From positions 62,001 to 126,000 of the forward strand of contig NZ_LXLV01000019.1 in assembly GCF_001757995.1 (NCBI RefSeq): 64,000 bases of DNA. Direction: 5' to 3'. The translations under genes were made by a program, and so were the position numbers. Positions within the stretch are counted from its first letter, which is position 1. The number at the start of each line of letters is the position of its first letter. The DNA is from Bacillus mycoides (GTDB lineage Bacteria; Bacillota; Bacilli; Bacillales; Bacillaceae_G). Below, in pieces: positions 27,010 to 35,026 of the stretch. The notes under the pieces were generated by a model. The model saw only the letters and a list, made by a program, of their open reading frames with translations. It ran no database searches and had not been told where the DNA came from.

Positions 27010-27043
27010 AAAATCAGTGGGATTCCATTCCCACTGATTTTTA
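27010..27043 (+). terminator. Terminator after the NEAT-SLH gene
   Basis: A 13-bp perfect stem, AAAATCAGTGGGA / TCCCACTGATTTT, with a 6-base loop begins 10 bp after the stop. Its CAGTGGG...CCCACTGATT arms resemble the 3' hairpin of the bcr1-type repeat. Confidence 0.9.
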
Positions 27044-27075
27044 GCATGCATGGAGTTTCTTATATAATAAATTTA

Positions 27076-27113
27076 AATTCCGAGTTGACACATGTGAATT
27101 GCGGAATTAAAAT
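27076..27113 (+). promoter_or_regulatory. Promoter with inverted repeat for the sulfate transport operon
   Basis: TTGACA (27085-27090), a 17-bp spacer and TAAAAT (27108-27113). The arms AATTCCG (27076-27082) and CGGAATT (27102-27108) flank and overlap it, so a dimeric regulator would cover the promoter. The ATTCC/GGAAT arms resemble sites of the cysteine regulator CymR; that identity is inference. Confidence 0.8.
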
Positions 27114-27132
27114 GAAAAGAAATCAAACAGAA

Positions 27133-27212
27133 TACAATAGAAGCTCATCAGAGAAACTGAAGGCGCACAACGTTCACTTTTGTGAATAGATTGTGTGCCT
27201 TTTTCTATTGTA
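27133..27212 (+). ncRNA. Candidate structured leader (attenuator-like) of the sulfate operon
   Basis: The 5' leader can fold into nested stems: an outer 10-bp helix TACAATAGAA (27133-27142) with TTCTATTGTA (27203-27212), and an inner 10-bp helix AGGCGCACAA (27161-27170) with TTGTGTGCCT (27191-27200) followed by TTTTT, which looks like an intrinsic terminator. A third small stem TTCAC/GTGAA lies inside. Since the outer helix uses bases right after the U-tract, the two cannot form in simple order. I do not recognise a T-box or S-box core. Confidence 0.6.
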
Positions 27213-27233
27213 CAAACTAAGGGGGCTTTATAT

Positions 27234-28289
27234 ATGAAACAGTGGAGTAAGACAGCATTAATGAAAAGTACAGGTGTTTTATTATCAGCATTTGTTCTTT
27301 TGTCGGGATGTGGCTCGGCAACATCCACTAACAGCTCTGAAGGAAGTGCAGATAAGAAGCCAATTGAACTTTTAAATGTTTCATATGATCCAACGCGTGA
27401 GTTATATCAAGATTTTAATAAGGACTTTGCGAAGTATTGGAAAGAGAAACATGGCCAAACAGTAACTGTAAAACAATCACACGGCGGATCTGGAAGTCAG
27501 GCGCGCTCCGTTATTGACGGTTTAGAAGCGGATGTTGTAACACTAGCACTCGCTTATGATATTGACGCGATTAGTAAGAAAAAACAGTTGGCAGAAGATT
27601 GGCAGAAGCGACTTGCGGATAATTCAACTCCTTACACATCGACCATTGTATTTCTCGTTCGAAAAGGCAATCCGAAAGGGATTAAAGATTGGGATGATTT
27701 AACGAAAAAAGGTGTGTCCGTCATTACACCGAATCCGAAAACATCTGGAGGAGCACGCTGGAATTATTTAGGGGCGTGGGGATATGCGCTGAAGAAGTAT
27801 AACAATAGTGAAGATAAAGCGAAAGAGTTTGTCGGTCAAATTTATAAAAACGTAGAAGTACTTGATTCTGGTGCACGCGGGGCAACGACAACTTTCGTTG
27901 AAAAAGGAATTGGTGATGTGTTAATTGCGTGGGAAAATGAAGCGTTATTATCCCAAAAAGAACTTGGAAAAGATAAATTCGAAATTGTAACACCTTCAAT
28001 TAGTATACTAGCAGAACCACCAGTAGCTGTTGTAGATAAAGTAGTTGATAAAAAAGGAACGAAAAAAGTAGCAGAAGGGTACCTTGAATATTTGTATTCA
28101 GAAAAAGGGCAAGAAATTGCAGCGAAAAACTTTTATCGCCCTCGTAATGAAAAAATAGCAGAAAAGTACGCATCACAATTTCCGAAAGTTCAATTATTTA
28201 CAGTTGATGAACTATTTGGCGGATGGAAAAAAGCGCAAGAAAAACATTTTAATGATGGAGGCGTATTCGATAAAATTTATCAAAAATAA
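27234..28289 (+). CDS. Sulfate ABC transporter, substrate-binding lipoprotein
   Basis: A 351-residue lipoprotein that captures sulfate (possibly thiosulfate) outside the membrane for the permease-ATPase that follows. The signal peptide ends in LLSGCGS, so Cys26 is lipidated. The Sbp/CysP signature is clear: [18 protein letters not shown], then [20 protein letters not shown] (anion-binding loop) and [36 protein letters not shown] at 27234 has AAGGGGGC upstream, so an in-frame ATG 39 bases earlier is rejected. It is the first gene of a four-gene operon. Confidence 0.95.
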   Translation: MKQWSKTALMKSTGVLLSAFVLLSGCGSATSTNSSEGSADKKPIELLNVSYDPTRELYQDFNKDFAKYWKEKHGQTVTVKQSHGGSGSQARSVIDGLEADVVTLALAYDIDAISKKKQLAEDWQKRLADNSTPYTSTIVFLVRKGNPKGIKDWDDLTKKGVSVITPNPKTSGGARWNYLGAWGYALKKYNNSEDKAKEFVGQIYKNVEVLDSGARGATTTFVEKGIGDVLIAWENEALLSQKELGKDKFEIVTPSISILAEPPVAVVDKVVDKKGTKKVAEGYLEYLYSEKGQEIAAKNFYRPRNEKIAEKYASQFPKVQLFTVDELFGGWKKAQEKHFNDGGVFDKIYQK

Positions 28290-28323
28290 TGCGCGCTGCT
28301 AAAGGGTGATGAGGTGAAGGAAT

Positions 28324-29154
28324 ATGAGGAAGAAAAAACGTGTGTTACCGGGATTTGGATTATCTCTTGGATTTACAATGCTCTATATGAGTTTATTCGT
28401 ACTTATACCACTTTCTATCGTATTTATTCAAACTTCGCAGCTAGGCTGGAAGAAGTTTGCTGGGGTTATAACGAGTGAGCGCGTTTTGCATTCATATCAA
28501 GTGAGTTTCACAACTTCACTTGCTGCAGCAGTTGTAAATGCCATTTTCGGTTTATTAATTGCTTGGGTACTCGTTCGATACACATTTCCAGGGAAACGGT
28601 TGTTAGATGGATTAATTGATTTACCGTTCGCTCTGCCGACAGCTGTAGCTGGTATTACGCTTACAACGCTATATGCGGAAAATGGCTGGGTTGGAAAAAT
28701 ATTTAGTGTGTTTCATATAAAAGTAGCTTTTACCCAGCTAGGAATTATTATTGCACTGACGTTTATTGGCTTACCATTTGTCGTCCGAATGGTGCAACCA
28801 GTACTGCAAAGTATTGATAAAGAAGTAGAAGAAGCAGCTTCTAGTTTAGGAGCGTCACGCTTTCAAATATTTGTGAAAATCATTTTACCAGAAATATTCC
28901 CAGCTCTGCTTGCTGGTTTTTCACTCGCATTTGCGCGGGCGTTAGGGGAATATGGATCTGTCGTTTTTATAGCTGGAAATATGCCGATGAAAACAGAAAT
29001 TGCACCACTTATGATTATGACGAAACTAGAACAATATGATTATGCAGGGGCAACAGCAGTAGCGGCTGTGATGCTTATCATTTCTCTCCTTTTCCTTCTT
29101 CTTATTAACATGATTCAAACTTGGAGTAGAAGGCATGAACTAAGAAATGAATAG
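28324..29154 (+). CDS. cysT: Sulfate ABC transporter permease CysT
   Basis: A 276-residue inner-membrane subunit with about six membrane segments (first near residues 13-38). The cytoplasmic EAA loop that docks the ATPase is EEAASSLGASRFQIFVKIIL (about 178-197), followed by PEIFPALLAGFSLAFARALG, diagnostic of CysT/CysU. It pairs with CysW and CysA to import sulfate. It begins 34 bp after the binding-protein gene, with ATG behind GGTGAAGG, and ends 11 bp before cysW. Confidence 0.94.
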   Translation: MRKKKRVLPGFGLSLGFTMLYMSLFVLIPLSIVFIQTSQLGWKKFAGVITSERVLHSYQVSFTTSLAAAVVNAIFGLLIAWVLVRYTFPGKRLLDGLIDLPFALPTAVAGITLTTLYAENGWVGKIFSVFHIKVAFTQLGIIIALTFIGLPFVVRMVQPVLQSIDKEVEEAASSLGASRFQIFVKIILPEIFPALLAGFSLAFARALGEYGSVVFIAGNMPMKTEIAPLMIMTKLEQYDYAGATAVAAVMLIISLLFLLLINMIQTWSRRHELRNE

Positions 29155-29165
29155 GAGGAGAGAAA

Positions 29166-30023
29166 ATGGAACCAACATTATTAGAAAAGAAAATAGTAAA
29201 AAGCGTGTCAGCTAAAAAAGAATCTAAACTTGTACCAATTCTATTAATTACGATAACAATGTTATTTTTATCTCTCTTTCTATTACTCCCGCTCGTGACA
29301 ATTTTTATGAAAGCTTTTGAACGGGGAATTGATGTATATATTGCCGCTGTAACAGATCCAGAAGCATTTTCAGCAATCAGGTTAACGCTTCTCGTTGCAT
29401 TAATCGTTGTGCCGCTTAATACGATATTCGGAATAGCAGCGGCTTGGCTTATTACAAAGTTTCACTTTAAAGGAAAGCAACTATTATTATCACTTATTGA
29501 ATTGCCGTTTGCAGTATCACCAGTTATCGCGGGGTTAGTGTTCGTTTTACTTTTTACACCGAGAGCTGCTTTTGGTGGGTGGCTATTGGAACATGGTGTA
29601 AAACTCATTTTCTCTGTCCCAGGTATTATCATTGCAACGATATTCGTAACGTTCCCGTTCGTTGCACGTGAATTAATCCCGGTTATGCAGGCGCAAGGGA
29701 AAAGTGAAGAAGAGGCAGCTCTGTCACTTGGTGCAAGCGGATGGAAAATGTTTTGGCATGTTACGCTTCCGAATATAAAATGGGGTCTTTTATACGGAAT
29801 GATCCTATGTAACGCCCGCGCCATTGGTGAGTTCGGCGCCGTTTCCGTTGTGTCTGGTCACGTGCGCGGCGTTACAAATACGATGCCGCTTCATATTGAA
29901 ATTTTGTACAATGAATATCAATTTTCAGCAGCGTTTGCGGTGGCGACTTTAATGTCATTACTTGCAGTTCTTACGCTCGTTATAAAAAACTGGATTGAAT
30001 GGAGAATGGAAAAAAGGCAATAA
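29166..30023 (+). CDS. cysW: Sulfate ABC transporter permease CysW
   Basis: The second permease of the sulfate importer, 285 residues with about six membrane segments. The coupling loop EEEAALSLGASGWKMFWHVT and the following LPNIKWGLLYGMILCNARAI match CysW. The conserved GEFGAVSVVSGHVRGVTNTM segment is also typical of CysW. AGGAGGAG precedes the ATG by a few bases. Spacing is 11 bp to cysT and 12 bp to cysA, so the genes are translated from one transcript. Confidence 0.94.
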   Translation: MEPTLLEKKIVKSVSAKKESKLVPILLITITMLFLSLFLLLPLVTIFMKAFERGIDVYIAAVTDPEAFSAIRLTLLVALIVVPLNTIFGIAAAWLITKFHFKGKQLLLSLIELPFAVSPVIAGLVFVLLFTPRAAFGGWLLEHGVKLIFSVPGIIIATIFVTFPFVARELIPVMQAQGKSEEEAALSLGASGWKMFWHVTLPNIKWGLLYGMILCNARAIGEFGAVSVVSGHVRGVTNTMPLHIEILYNEYQFSAAFAVATLMSLLAVLTLVIKNWIEWRMEKRQ

Positions 30024-30035
30024 GGAGGGATTGCG

Positions 30036-31109
30036 GTGAGCATTCAAATTCAAAATGTATCAAAACAATATGGCACATTTCAAGCGCTGACAGACATTCA
30101 TTTGGATATTCCAAAAGGTGAACTGGTCGCTTTATTAGGTCCATCAGGTTCTGGAAAAACGACGTTATTACGAATTATTGCAGGACTAGAAGAAGCGGAT
30201 GGAGGTTCGATTTCTTTTGATGGAGAAGATTTAACAGATATTCATGTGAAAAATCGGCAAGTCGGTTTCGTCTTCCAGCATTATGCACTTTTTAAACATA
30301 TGAACGTGTTTGAAAATGTCGCTTTCGGTTTAAAAGTAAGAAAGAAAAGCTTAAGACCTTCAGCAGAGGCAATAGAAGAAAAAGTAACAGAACTATTGAA
30401 ACTTGTAAAAATGGATGGCTTTGCAAAACGATACCCAGCGCAATTATCTGGCGGACAACGACAACGTATTGCACTAGCCCGGGCACTTGCAGTCGAACCG
30501 AAAATTTTATTACTTGATGAACCGTTCGGTGCACTTGATGCAAAAGTACGAAAAGAATTACGGAGATGGCTCCGGAAATTACATGACGAATTTCAAATTA
30601 CGAGTGTATTCGTAACACATGATCAGGAGGAGGCGTTAGACGTTGCAGACCGCATCGTTGTAATGAATGAAGGGCGTATTGAACAAATGGGAACGCCGGA
30701 AGAAGTGTATGAAAATCCAGCAAGCCCATTCGTATATGACTTTTTAGGAAACGTAAATTTATTTCATGGCCGCGTTCATAAAGGTAAGCTAAATGTAGGG
30801 TCGGTGGAACTAGAAGCACCAGAGCATAAGCACGTTTCAAATGTAGACGGAGTGGGATATGTAAGACCACATCATCTTTCAATTGCCCGTACGAAACAAA
30901 GTATAGACGCCATTCCGGCGAAAGTAACATACTCACATGCAGTTGGACCTGTCGTATATGTGGAATTAAGACGCGACGGAACAGAGGAATATTTAGAAGC
31001 AGAAATTAGTAAAGAACAGTTTAGACAGCTGAACATTCAAACGGGTGAGTTTGTATACGTACATCCGAAAGAAGTGAAGGTGTTTATTCCGGAGGATTTT
31101 GTTATTTAA
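30036..31109 (+). CDS. cysA: Sulfate ABC transporter ATPase CysA
   Basis: The 357-residue ATPase that drives sulfate import. It has Walker [12 protein letters not shown] (about 36-46), Q-loop FVFQHYALF, signature [15 protein letters not shown], Walker [13 protein letters not shown] and H-loop [13 protein letters not shown]. The C-terminal ~115 residues (from about 240) form the TOBE-like regulatory domain typical of CysA/MalK. The start is GTG at 30036 with AAGGAGGGAT upstream. It is the last gene of the operon; a strong terminator follows. Confidence 0.95.
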   Translation: MSIQIQNVSKQYGTFQALTDIHLDIPKGELVALLGPSGSGKTTLLRIIAGLEEADGGSISFDGEDLTDIHVKNRQVGFVFQHYALFKHMNVFENVAFGLKVRKKSLRPSAEAIEEKVTELLKLVKMDGFAKRYPAQLSGGQRQRIALARALAVEPKILLLDEPFGALDAKVRKELRRWLRKLHDEFQITSVFVTHDQEEALDVADRIVVMNEGRIEQMGTPEEVYENPASPFVYDFLGNVNLFHGRVHKGKLNVGSVELEAPEHKHVSNVDGVGYVRPHHLSIARTKQSIDAIPAKVTYSHAVGPVVYVELRRDGTEEYLEAEISKEQFRQLNIQTGEFVYVHPKEVKVFIPEDFVI

Positions 31110-31116
31110 TAGTGAG

Positions 31117-31157
31117 AAGCCGCACCTATATGGGTATTTGTAGGTGCGGCTTTTCTT
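31117..31157 (+). terminator. Terminator after the sulfate operon
   Basis: A 12-bp perfect stem, AAGCCGCACCTA / TAGGTGCGGCTT, with a 12-base loop is followed by TTTCTTTG. Confidence 0.92.
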
Positions 31158-31233
31158 TGTTTGCGTGAATGTTATATTTGTATGTACAATGTAGAAGAGA
31201 ACTTGTCATAGATATAATAAGGAGAGGAATGCC

Positions 31234-32178
31234 ATGTCCAAACAATTAGTAAATTTGCGGATTGATTTTGCCTTTAAACAGTTATTTGGTACGAGTGGTA
31301 ACGAAGATATTCTTATTACTTTCTTAAATGCTATGTTACAAGAGTCGTTAGAATCACCTATTACATCGTTACAGCTAAAAGATCCACATTTGCACAGAGA
31401 ATATGAGGATGACAAATTGTCGATTTTAGACGTATCAGCCACATTAAATACTGGTACGAAAGTGAACGTAGAAATTCAGTTTAATAATACTCATAATATG
31501 ATTAAAAGAAGTTTGTATTATTGGGGAAAGTTATATACTTCGCAATTAAAAAAAGGGATGCCATACAGCTCACTTCGTAAAACGATTACCATTAACTTAT
31601 TAAATTATATTATATTTCAGGAGGATGAAGAATTTCATACGACAGGAAATCTATGGAACAAGGAGCAGAATCAGTTACTTAGTGATGATATAGAAGTCCA
31701 TGTTGTTGAGATACCTAAATTGATGGAGCAGTGGCGACAAGAAAAAGTTAATCCGTGGGAAAATCCATTTGCTCGTTGGTTGTTATTATTACCGGCCAAT
31801 GAAGATGAACATTTAACTCAACAATTGGAGGATATTGCGATGAATCAAGATCCAATTCTACAAAAAGCAATAGATAAATGGGAACAAATGAGCCAAGACT
31901 CTTCTTTCCGAGAAGCGTATGAAGCAAGGGAAAAAGCTTTAATGGATGAAGCTGCGAAGTTCGCTTATGCAGAGGAAGAAGGGATGAGACAAGGGTTTGA
32001 AAAGGGAATGAAAGAAGGAATAGAAAAAGGAATAGAAAAAGGAATAGAAAACGGAATACAACAAGGGAAAATACAAATGATTAAAGAAATGCACGGGCTT
32101 GGCTTGCCATTTGAAACAATTGCTAAGGTGAGTAAATTAAGAGAAGTAGAAGTGAAACGTATATTACAGGTAACATAA
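31234..32178 (+). CDS. Rpn/YhgA family recombination-promoting nuclease
   Basis: A 314-residue member of the Rpn family (PD-(D/E)XK nuclease fold), whose E. coli members cut DNA and promote RecA-independent recombination. The N-terminus LRIDFAFKQLFGTSGNEDIL and the core LDVSATLNTGTKVNVEIQ, with Asp and a Glu-x-Gln in place of ExK, fit the family active site. The C-terminal third has a short in-frame repeat (KGMKEGIEKGIEKGIENGI), a variable linker common in the family. The ATG follows AAGGAGAGG. It stands alone, with no transposon ends seen. Confidence 0.9.
   Translation: MSKQLVNLRIDFAFKQLFGTSGNEDILITFLNAMLQESLESPITSLQLKDPHLHREYEDDKLSILDVSATLNTGTKVNVEIQFNNTHNMIKRSLYYWGKLYTSQLKKGMPYSSLRKTITINLLNYIIFQEDEEFHTTGNLWNKEQNQLLSDDIEVHVVEIPKLMEQWRQEKVNPWENPFARWLLLLPANEDEHLTQQLEDIAMNQDPILQKAIDKWEQMSQDSSFREAYEAREKALMDEAAKFAYAEEEGMRQGFEKGMKEGIEKGIEKGIENGIQQGKIQMIKEMHGLGLPFETIAKVSKLREVEVKRILQVT
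32019..32060 (+). repeat. 12-bp tandem repeat in the rpn gene
   Basis: Three to four copies of GGAATAGAAAAA with small changes encode the G-I-E-K repeat. Copy-number slippage in steps of 12 bp would keep the frame. Confidence 0.75.
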
Positions 32179-32226
32179 ATAACAAAGGAAGATTTGAATT
32201 TCAAATCTTCCTTTGTTATTTTTTTT
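32178..32226. terminator. Very long perfect terminator hairpin after rpn
   Basis: A 21-bp perfect stem around a single central base is followed by a T-run. The arm reads AATAACAAAGGAAGATTTGAA. The symmetric A/T flanks allow use in both directions. Confidence 0.9.
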
Positions 32227-32384
32227 ATATTCCTCCTCATCAACTCCCCAACCTGCGTCGCAACAAACGCAACATCACTATCAATTTCTTCTAACACGTA
32301 AGATTCCAAAATCCCCATTACAGCGGTCCCTAAAAATTTTAAAGCGATGTGTTTATCAATGTTTTTATTGATAGACGTATTTGT
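32221..32384 (-). pseudogene. C-terminal remnant of a TetR-like regulator
   Basis: On the minus strand a reading frame encodes a helix-rich segment (HIALKFLGTAVMGILESYVL, then EEIDSDVAFVATQVGELMRR) that looks like the C-terminal ligand domain of a TetR-family regulator. There is no HTH upstream and no proper start, and the frame runs into the terminator and the rpn gene. It is best read as the tail of a deleted gene. The family assignment is from pattern only. Confidence 0.45.
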
Positions 32385-32670
32385 ATGTGATTTTTTTCAA
32401 TTTCACCCAAGATGAAAGTTAATAACTTTTTCTGAAATGATAATGTACTGTTATTTTTAAACAATGCCGCGAAAAATGTTGTTACAAAGAAAATGTGTGA
32501 TTAAATGCAAGAGGATCACAAGGAGTAGGTTTTTACGAAGAAAATCTGTAAAAGTAACTTTGTTTTGTAGTAAATACAAGAGCTTTATTATCGTTCGTTT
32601 GAAGTGCTTAATATTTACGTTAAACGTGCATAACAAGATATAATAGAAGAAATCAATAAGGGGGCTAGCT
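32385..32670. other. Non-coding gap before the metallophosphoesterase gene
   Basis: No reading frame with a ribosome site was found. Its only clear feature is TATAAT at 32639-32644, which could be the -10 box for the next gene; the -35 region (around 32614-32621) is weak. A short ACGTTAAACGT palindrome overlaps it. Confidence 0.5.
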
Positions 32671-33777
32671 GTGAAGAATCTTCGTTATTTCAATATATTT
32701 ACTATGTTAATTGTATACACACTACTTATGTTTTACATTGGCTGGAACGGATGGGTTTGGCTTCATGCAGTATTTGGCTGGGAGTCTTGGGGATATTACG
32801 CTTTTGTAGTCGGATTTATTTCATATGCGTATATTCTCGTGCAAGTGTTTAAGTTCCTTCCATTCCTACGAACGATTGGTTCGATTTGGTTTGCGGTAAT
32901 ACAATATGCGCTTATGCTGTTGCCGCTTGCTGATATTACAGTTTTCCTTCTACAGTTTTCAATGGAGACAGAAACAGCAATTATTTGGACAGGGACGGCC
33001 GTGTTAGTTACATTTATCTTTATCTTTGCGTATGGAGTATTTAATGCATATAGCCCGGTAGTAAGAAAGTACGAAGTGCACATATCGAAAAAGGTAGAAG
33101 GTCGTAAAAGTTTACGTATTGCGATGGCTTCTGATATGCATTTTGGTAAACTGTCTGGTGTTGCTCATTTAAAAAGACTTGTCCGTCACGTAAATGAAAT
33201 GGAGCCTGATATTATTCTGTTACCAGGTGATATTATAGATGACCATCCAGGAGTATTCATTCAAAAAAACATGGGGCCTATTATGAAACAAATGAAAGCT
33301 CCATTAGGCGTATACGGTGTGTTAGGAAACCACGAATATTACGGCAGAGCGGTTCCGGAATTTTTGCAGGAGATGGATAAAATCGATATTCGTATTCTTT
33401 TAGATGAAGTGATCACAATTGAAGATAACTTTTATCTCATTGGAAGAAGAGATAAAACAGAGCGTGATCGTCAAAGCTTTGAAAGTTTAATGAGTACTGT
33501 GGATTTATCGCTTCCTGTTATTGCGATGGATCACCAGCCATTTGAATTAAAGCAGGCAGCGGATGCCGGCGTAGATTTACTATTATCCGGCCACACGCAC
33601 CGCGGACAAATGGCGCCGAATCATATTGTGACGAGAAGAATGTACGAACTAGACTGGGGATACGTACAAAAAGGTGCATTCCACGCCATTGTTTCTTCTG
33701 GATTCGGATTTTGGGGACCACCGCTAAGACTTGGAAGTAGGTCAGAGATTGTGCAGGTAGAGGTTACATTTGAATAG
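32671..33777 (+). CDS. Membrane-anchored calcineurin-like metallophosphoesterase
   Basis: A 368-residue protein. Residues 1-130 contain four hydrophobic segments (near 9-28, 40-60, 70-92 and 105-128). From about 145 the metallophosphoesterase domain shows all blocks: MASDMHFGKLSG, LLPGDIIDDH, GVLGNHEYYG, AMDHQPFE and LLLSGHTHRGQM, so both metal sites look complete. It resembles YkuE-type phosphodiesterases with extra membrane segments; the substrate is unknown. The start is GTG at 32671 behind AAGGGGGC. Confidence 0.92.
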   Translation: MKNLRYFNIFTMLIVYTLLMFYIGWNGWVWLHAVFGWESWGYYAFVVGFISYAYILVQVFKFLPFLRTIGSIWFAVIQYALMLLPLADITVFLLQFSMETETAIIWTGTAVLVTFIFIFAYGVFNAYSPVVRKYEVHISKKVEGRKSLRIAMASDMHFGKLSGVAHLKRLVRHVNEMEPDIILLPGDIIDDHPGVFIQKNMGPIMKQMKAPLGVYGVLGNHEYYGRAVPEFLQEMDKIDIRILLDEVITIEDNFYLIGRRDKTERDRQSFESLMSTVDLSLPVIAMDHQPFELKQAADAGVDLLLSGHTHRGQMAPNHIVTRRMYELDWGYVQKGAFHAIVSSGFGFWGPPLRLGSRSEIVQVEVTFE

Positions 33778-33910
33778 GATTATGAAATAGAGAGCTGATG
33801 GTTCTCTATTTTTTTCAATAAAAACAAATAACAATAAATATCTCTGTTGGTGCTAATTTCATAAAAGAGGTACGATTATAAGACTCGGCTGAGATAAAGG
33901 GGGATTATAA

Positions 33911-34888
33911 GTGGTTATAACAGATGTAATATACGGAGAATGTGAAGTGGATCCAGTGTTAGAAGAGTTGATTTTAAGTAAGTCTGTGCAAAGACTGAAA
34001 GGAATTCATCAAGCAGGAGCAAGTTACTTAATGAACGAGAAATGGAATGTAACGCGCTTTGATCATTCAGTTGGTGTTATGTTGTTAATAAAAAAACTTG
34101 GTGGTTCAGTAGAAGAACAAATTGCTGGTTTACTGCATGACGTATCGCATACTGCTTTTTCTCATGTGATTGATTACGTTTTTGATAATATAAATGAAAG
34201 TTATCATGAAGAAATATTTAGCTCTGTTGTGAAAAACTCAGAAATTCCAGCTATCCTTGCGAAGTATGGTTATAACTATGAAGATATTTTATTAGATGAT
34301 TCGAAGTGGACATTACTTGAAAGATCCGCGCCAGAATTATGTGCAGACCGAGTGGATTATACATTACGGGATATGTATACGTATGGATATGTTTCTTTAG
34401 AAGAGGTTCACAGATTTTTAGAGGATGTCATCGAAGTAGATGGAAAAATGGTCCTTCAAAATATCGAAATGGCTGAATGGTTTACAGAAACGTATTACAA
34501 AGAAGTAATCGATTTCTTTATGAAACCAATTAATATTTACGGAAATGATATGTTAGCTAAAACGCTAAAGTTAGCTCTACATAAAAAGGTTATTCATACA
34601 GATGACTTTCTTCTTGAAGATGAGGAATTAATTTCGAAATTGCAGCTATGTAAAGATCCAGAAGTACGTGCTTTATTAAGCAAAGTTCATCCAAATGTAA
34701 AAGTAAAAGAAGATAGAAATGATTATGATTTATATCAGAAAAATAAAGTACGCCTTATTGATCCGCCGTTACTTCGTGAAGGGAAAGTCGTTCACTCGTC
34801 TGTTGTGTCAGAAAGAATAAAACAGATGAGTAATATCGCTTATGAAAAAGCGGTGAGAGGGATGTATGTGAAAGTGATTTTGGATTGA
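33911..34888 (+). CDS. HD-domain phosphohydrolase
   Basis: A 325-residue soluble protein. The HD metal motif is FDHSVGVMLL for the first His, LLHDVSHTAFSHVID for the HD pair, and PELCADRVDYTLRDM for the final Asp (about residue 145). This is the architecture of dGTPase-like and YwfO-like hydrolases that act on nucleotides or related phosphates. The start is GTG at 33911 behind AAAGGGGGATTATAA. It stands alone, with a terminator directly after. Confidence 0.9.
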   Translation: MVITDVIYGECEVDPVLEELILSKSVQRLKGIHQAGASYLMNEKWNVTRFDHSVGVMLLIKKLGGSVEEQIAGLLHDVSHTAFSHVIDYVFDNINESYHEEIFSSVVKNSEIPAILAKYGYNYEDILLDDSKWTLLERSAPELCADRVDYTLRDMYTYGYVSLEEVHRFLEDVIEVDGKMVLQNIEMAEWFTETYYKEVIDFFMKPINIYGNDMLAKTLKLALHKKVIHTDDFLLEDEELISKLQLCKDPEVRALLSKVHPNVKVKEDRNDYDLYQKNKVRLIDPPLLREGKVVHSSVVSERIKQMSNIAYEKAVRGMYVKVILD

Positions 34889-34892
34889 ATAG

Positions 34893-34943
34893 AAAAGGTT
34901 ACCCTGAAATAGTGATGTAGCTATTTTGAGGGTAACCTTTTTT
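34893..34943 (+). terminator. Terminator after the HD-domain gene
   Basis: The stem AAAAGGTTACCCT with an inner AAATAG/CTATTT extension, followed by its complement and TTTTTT. It begins 4 bp past the stop codon. Confidence 0.9.
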
Positions 34944-34970
34944 GTACTGTACTCTATTATCGGTTAATTC

Positions 34971-35022
34971 TATCCCGCATTAACGGGCAGTAAGACCCCC
35001 ACTGATTAAAGTTTCACTTTAT
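34971..35022. repeat. Internally deleted bcr1-type repeat
   Basis: This 52-bp copy keeps the two ends of the element at 41729-41876: CCCGC-N6-GGGCAGTAA at one side and CCCCCACTGATTAAAG plus TTTCAC at the other, with about 100 bp missing between. It ends in TTTAT, 4 bp before the stop codon of the ECF ATPase gene on the minus strand. Confidence 0.75.
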
Positions 35023-35026
35023 TAAA

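Noticed and set aside
27133-27212. SAM (S-box) riboswitch before the sulfate operon
   Set aside because: I looked for the conserved core and the GATGAAA/GGCAACC-type blocks and did not find them, so only an unnamed leader is reported.
32019-32060. A CRISPR-like array from the short repeats in the rpn gene
   Set aside because: The unit is only 12 bp, without spacers, in frame, and codes for a known kind of linker repeat.
31234-32178. A complete insertion sequence for the Rpn/transposase-like gene
   Set aside because: No terminal inverted repeats or target duplication were seen, and the family acts as stand-alone nucleases.
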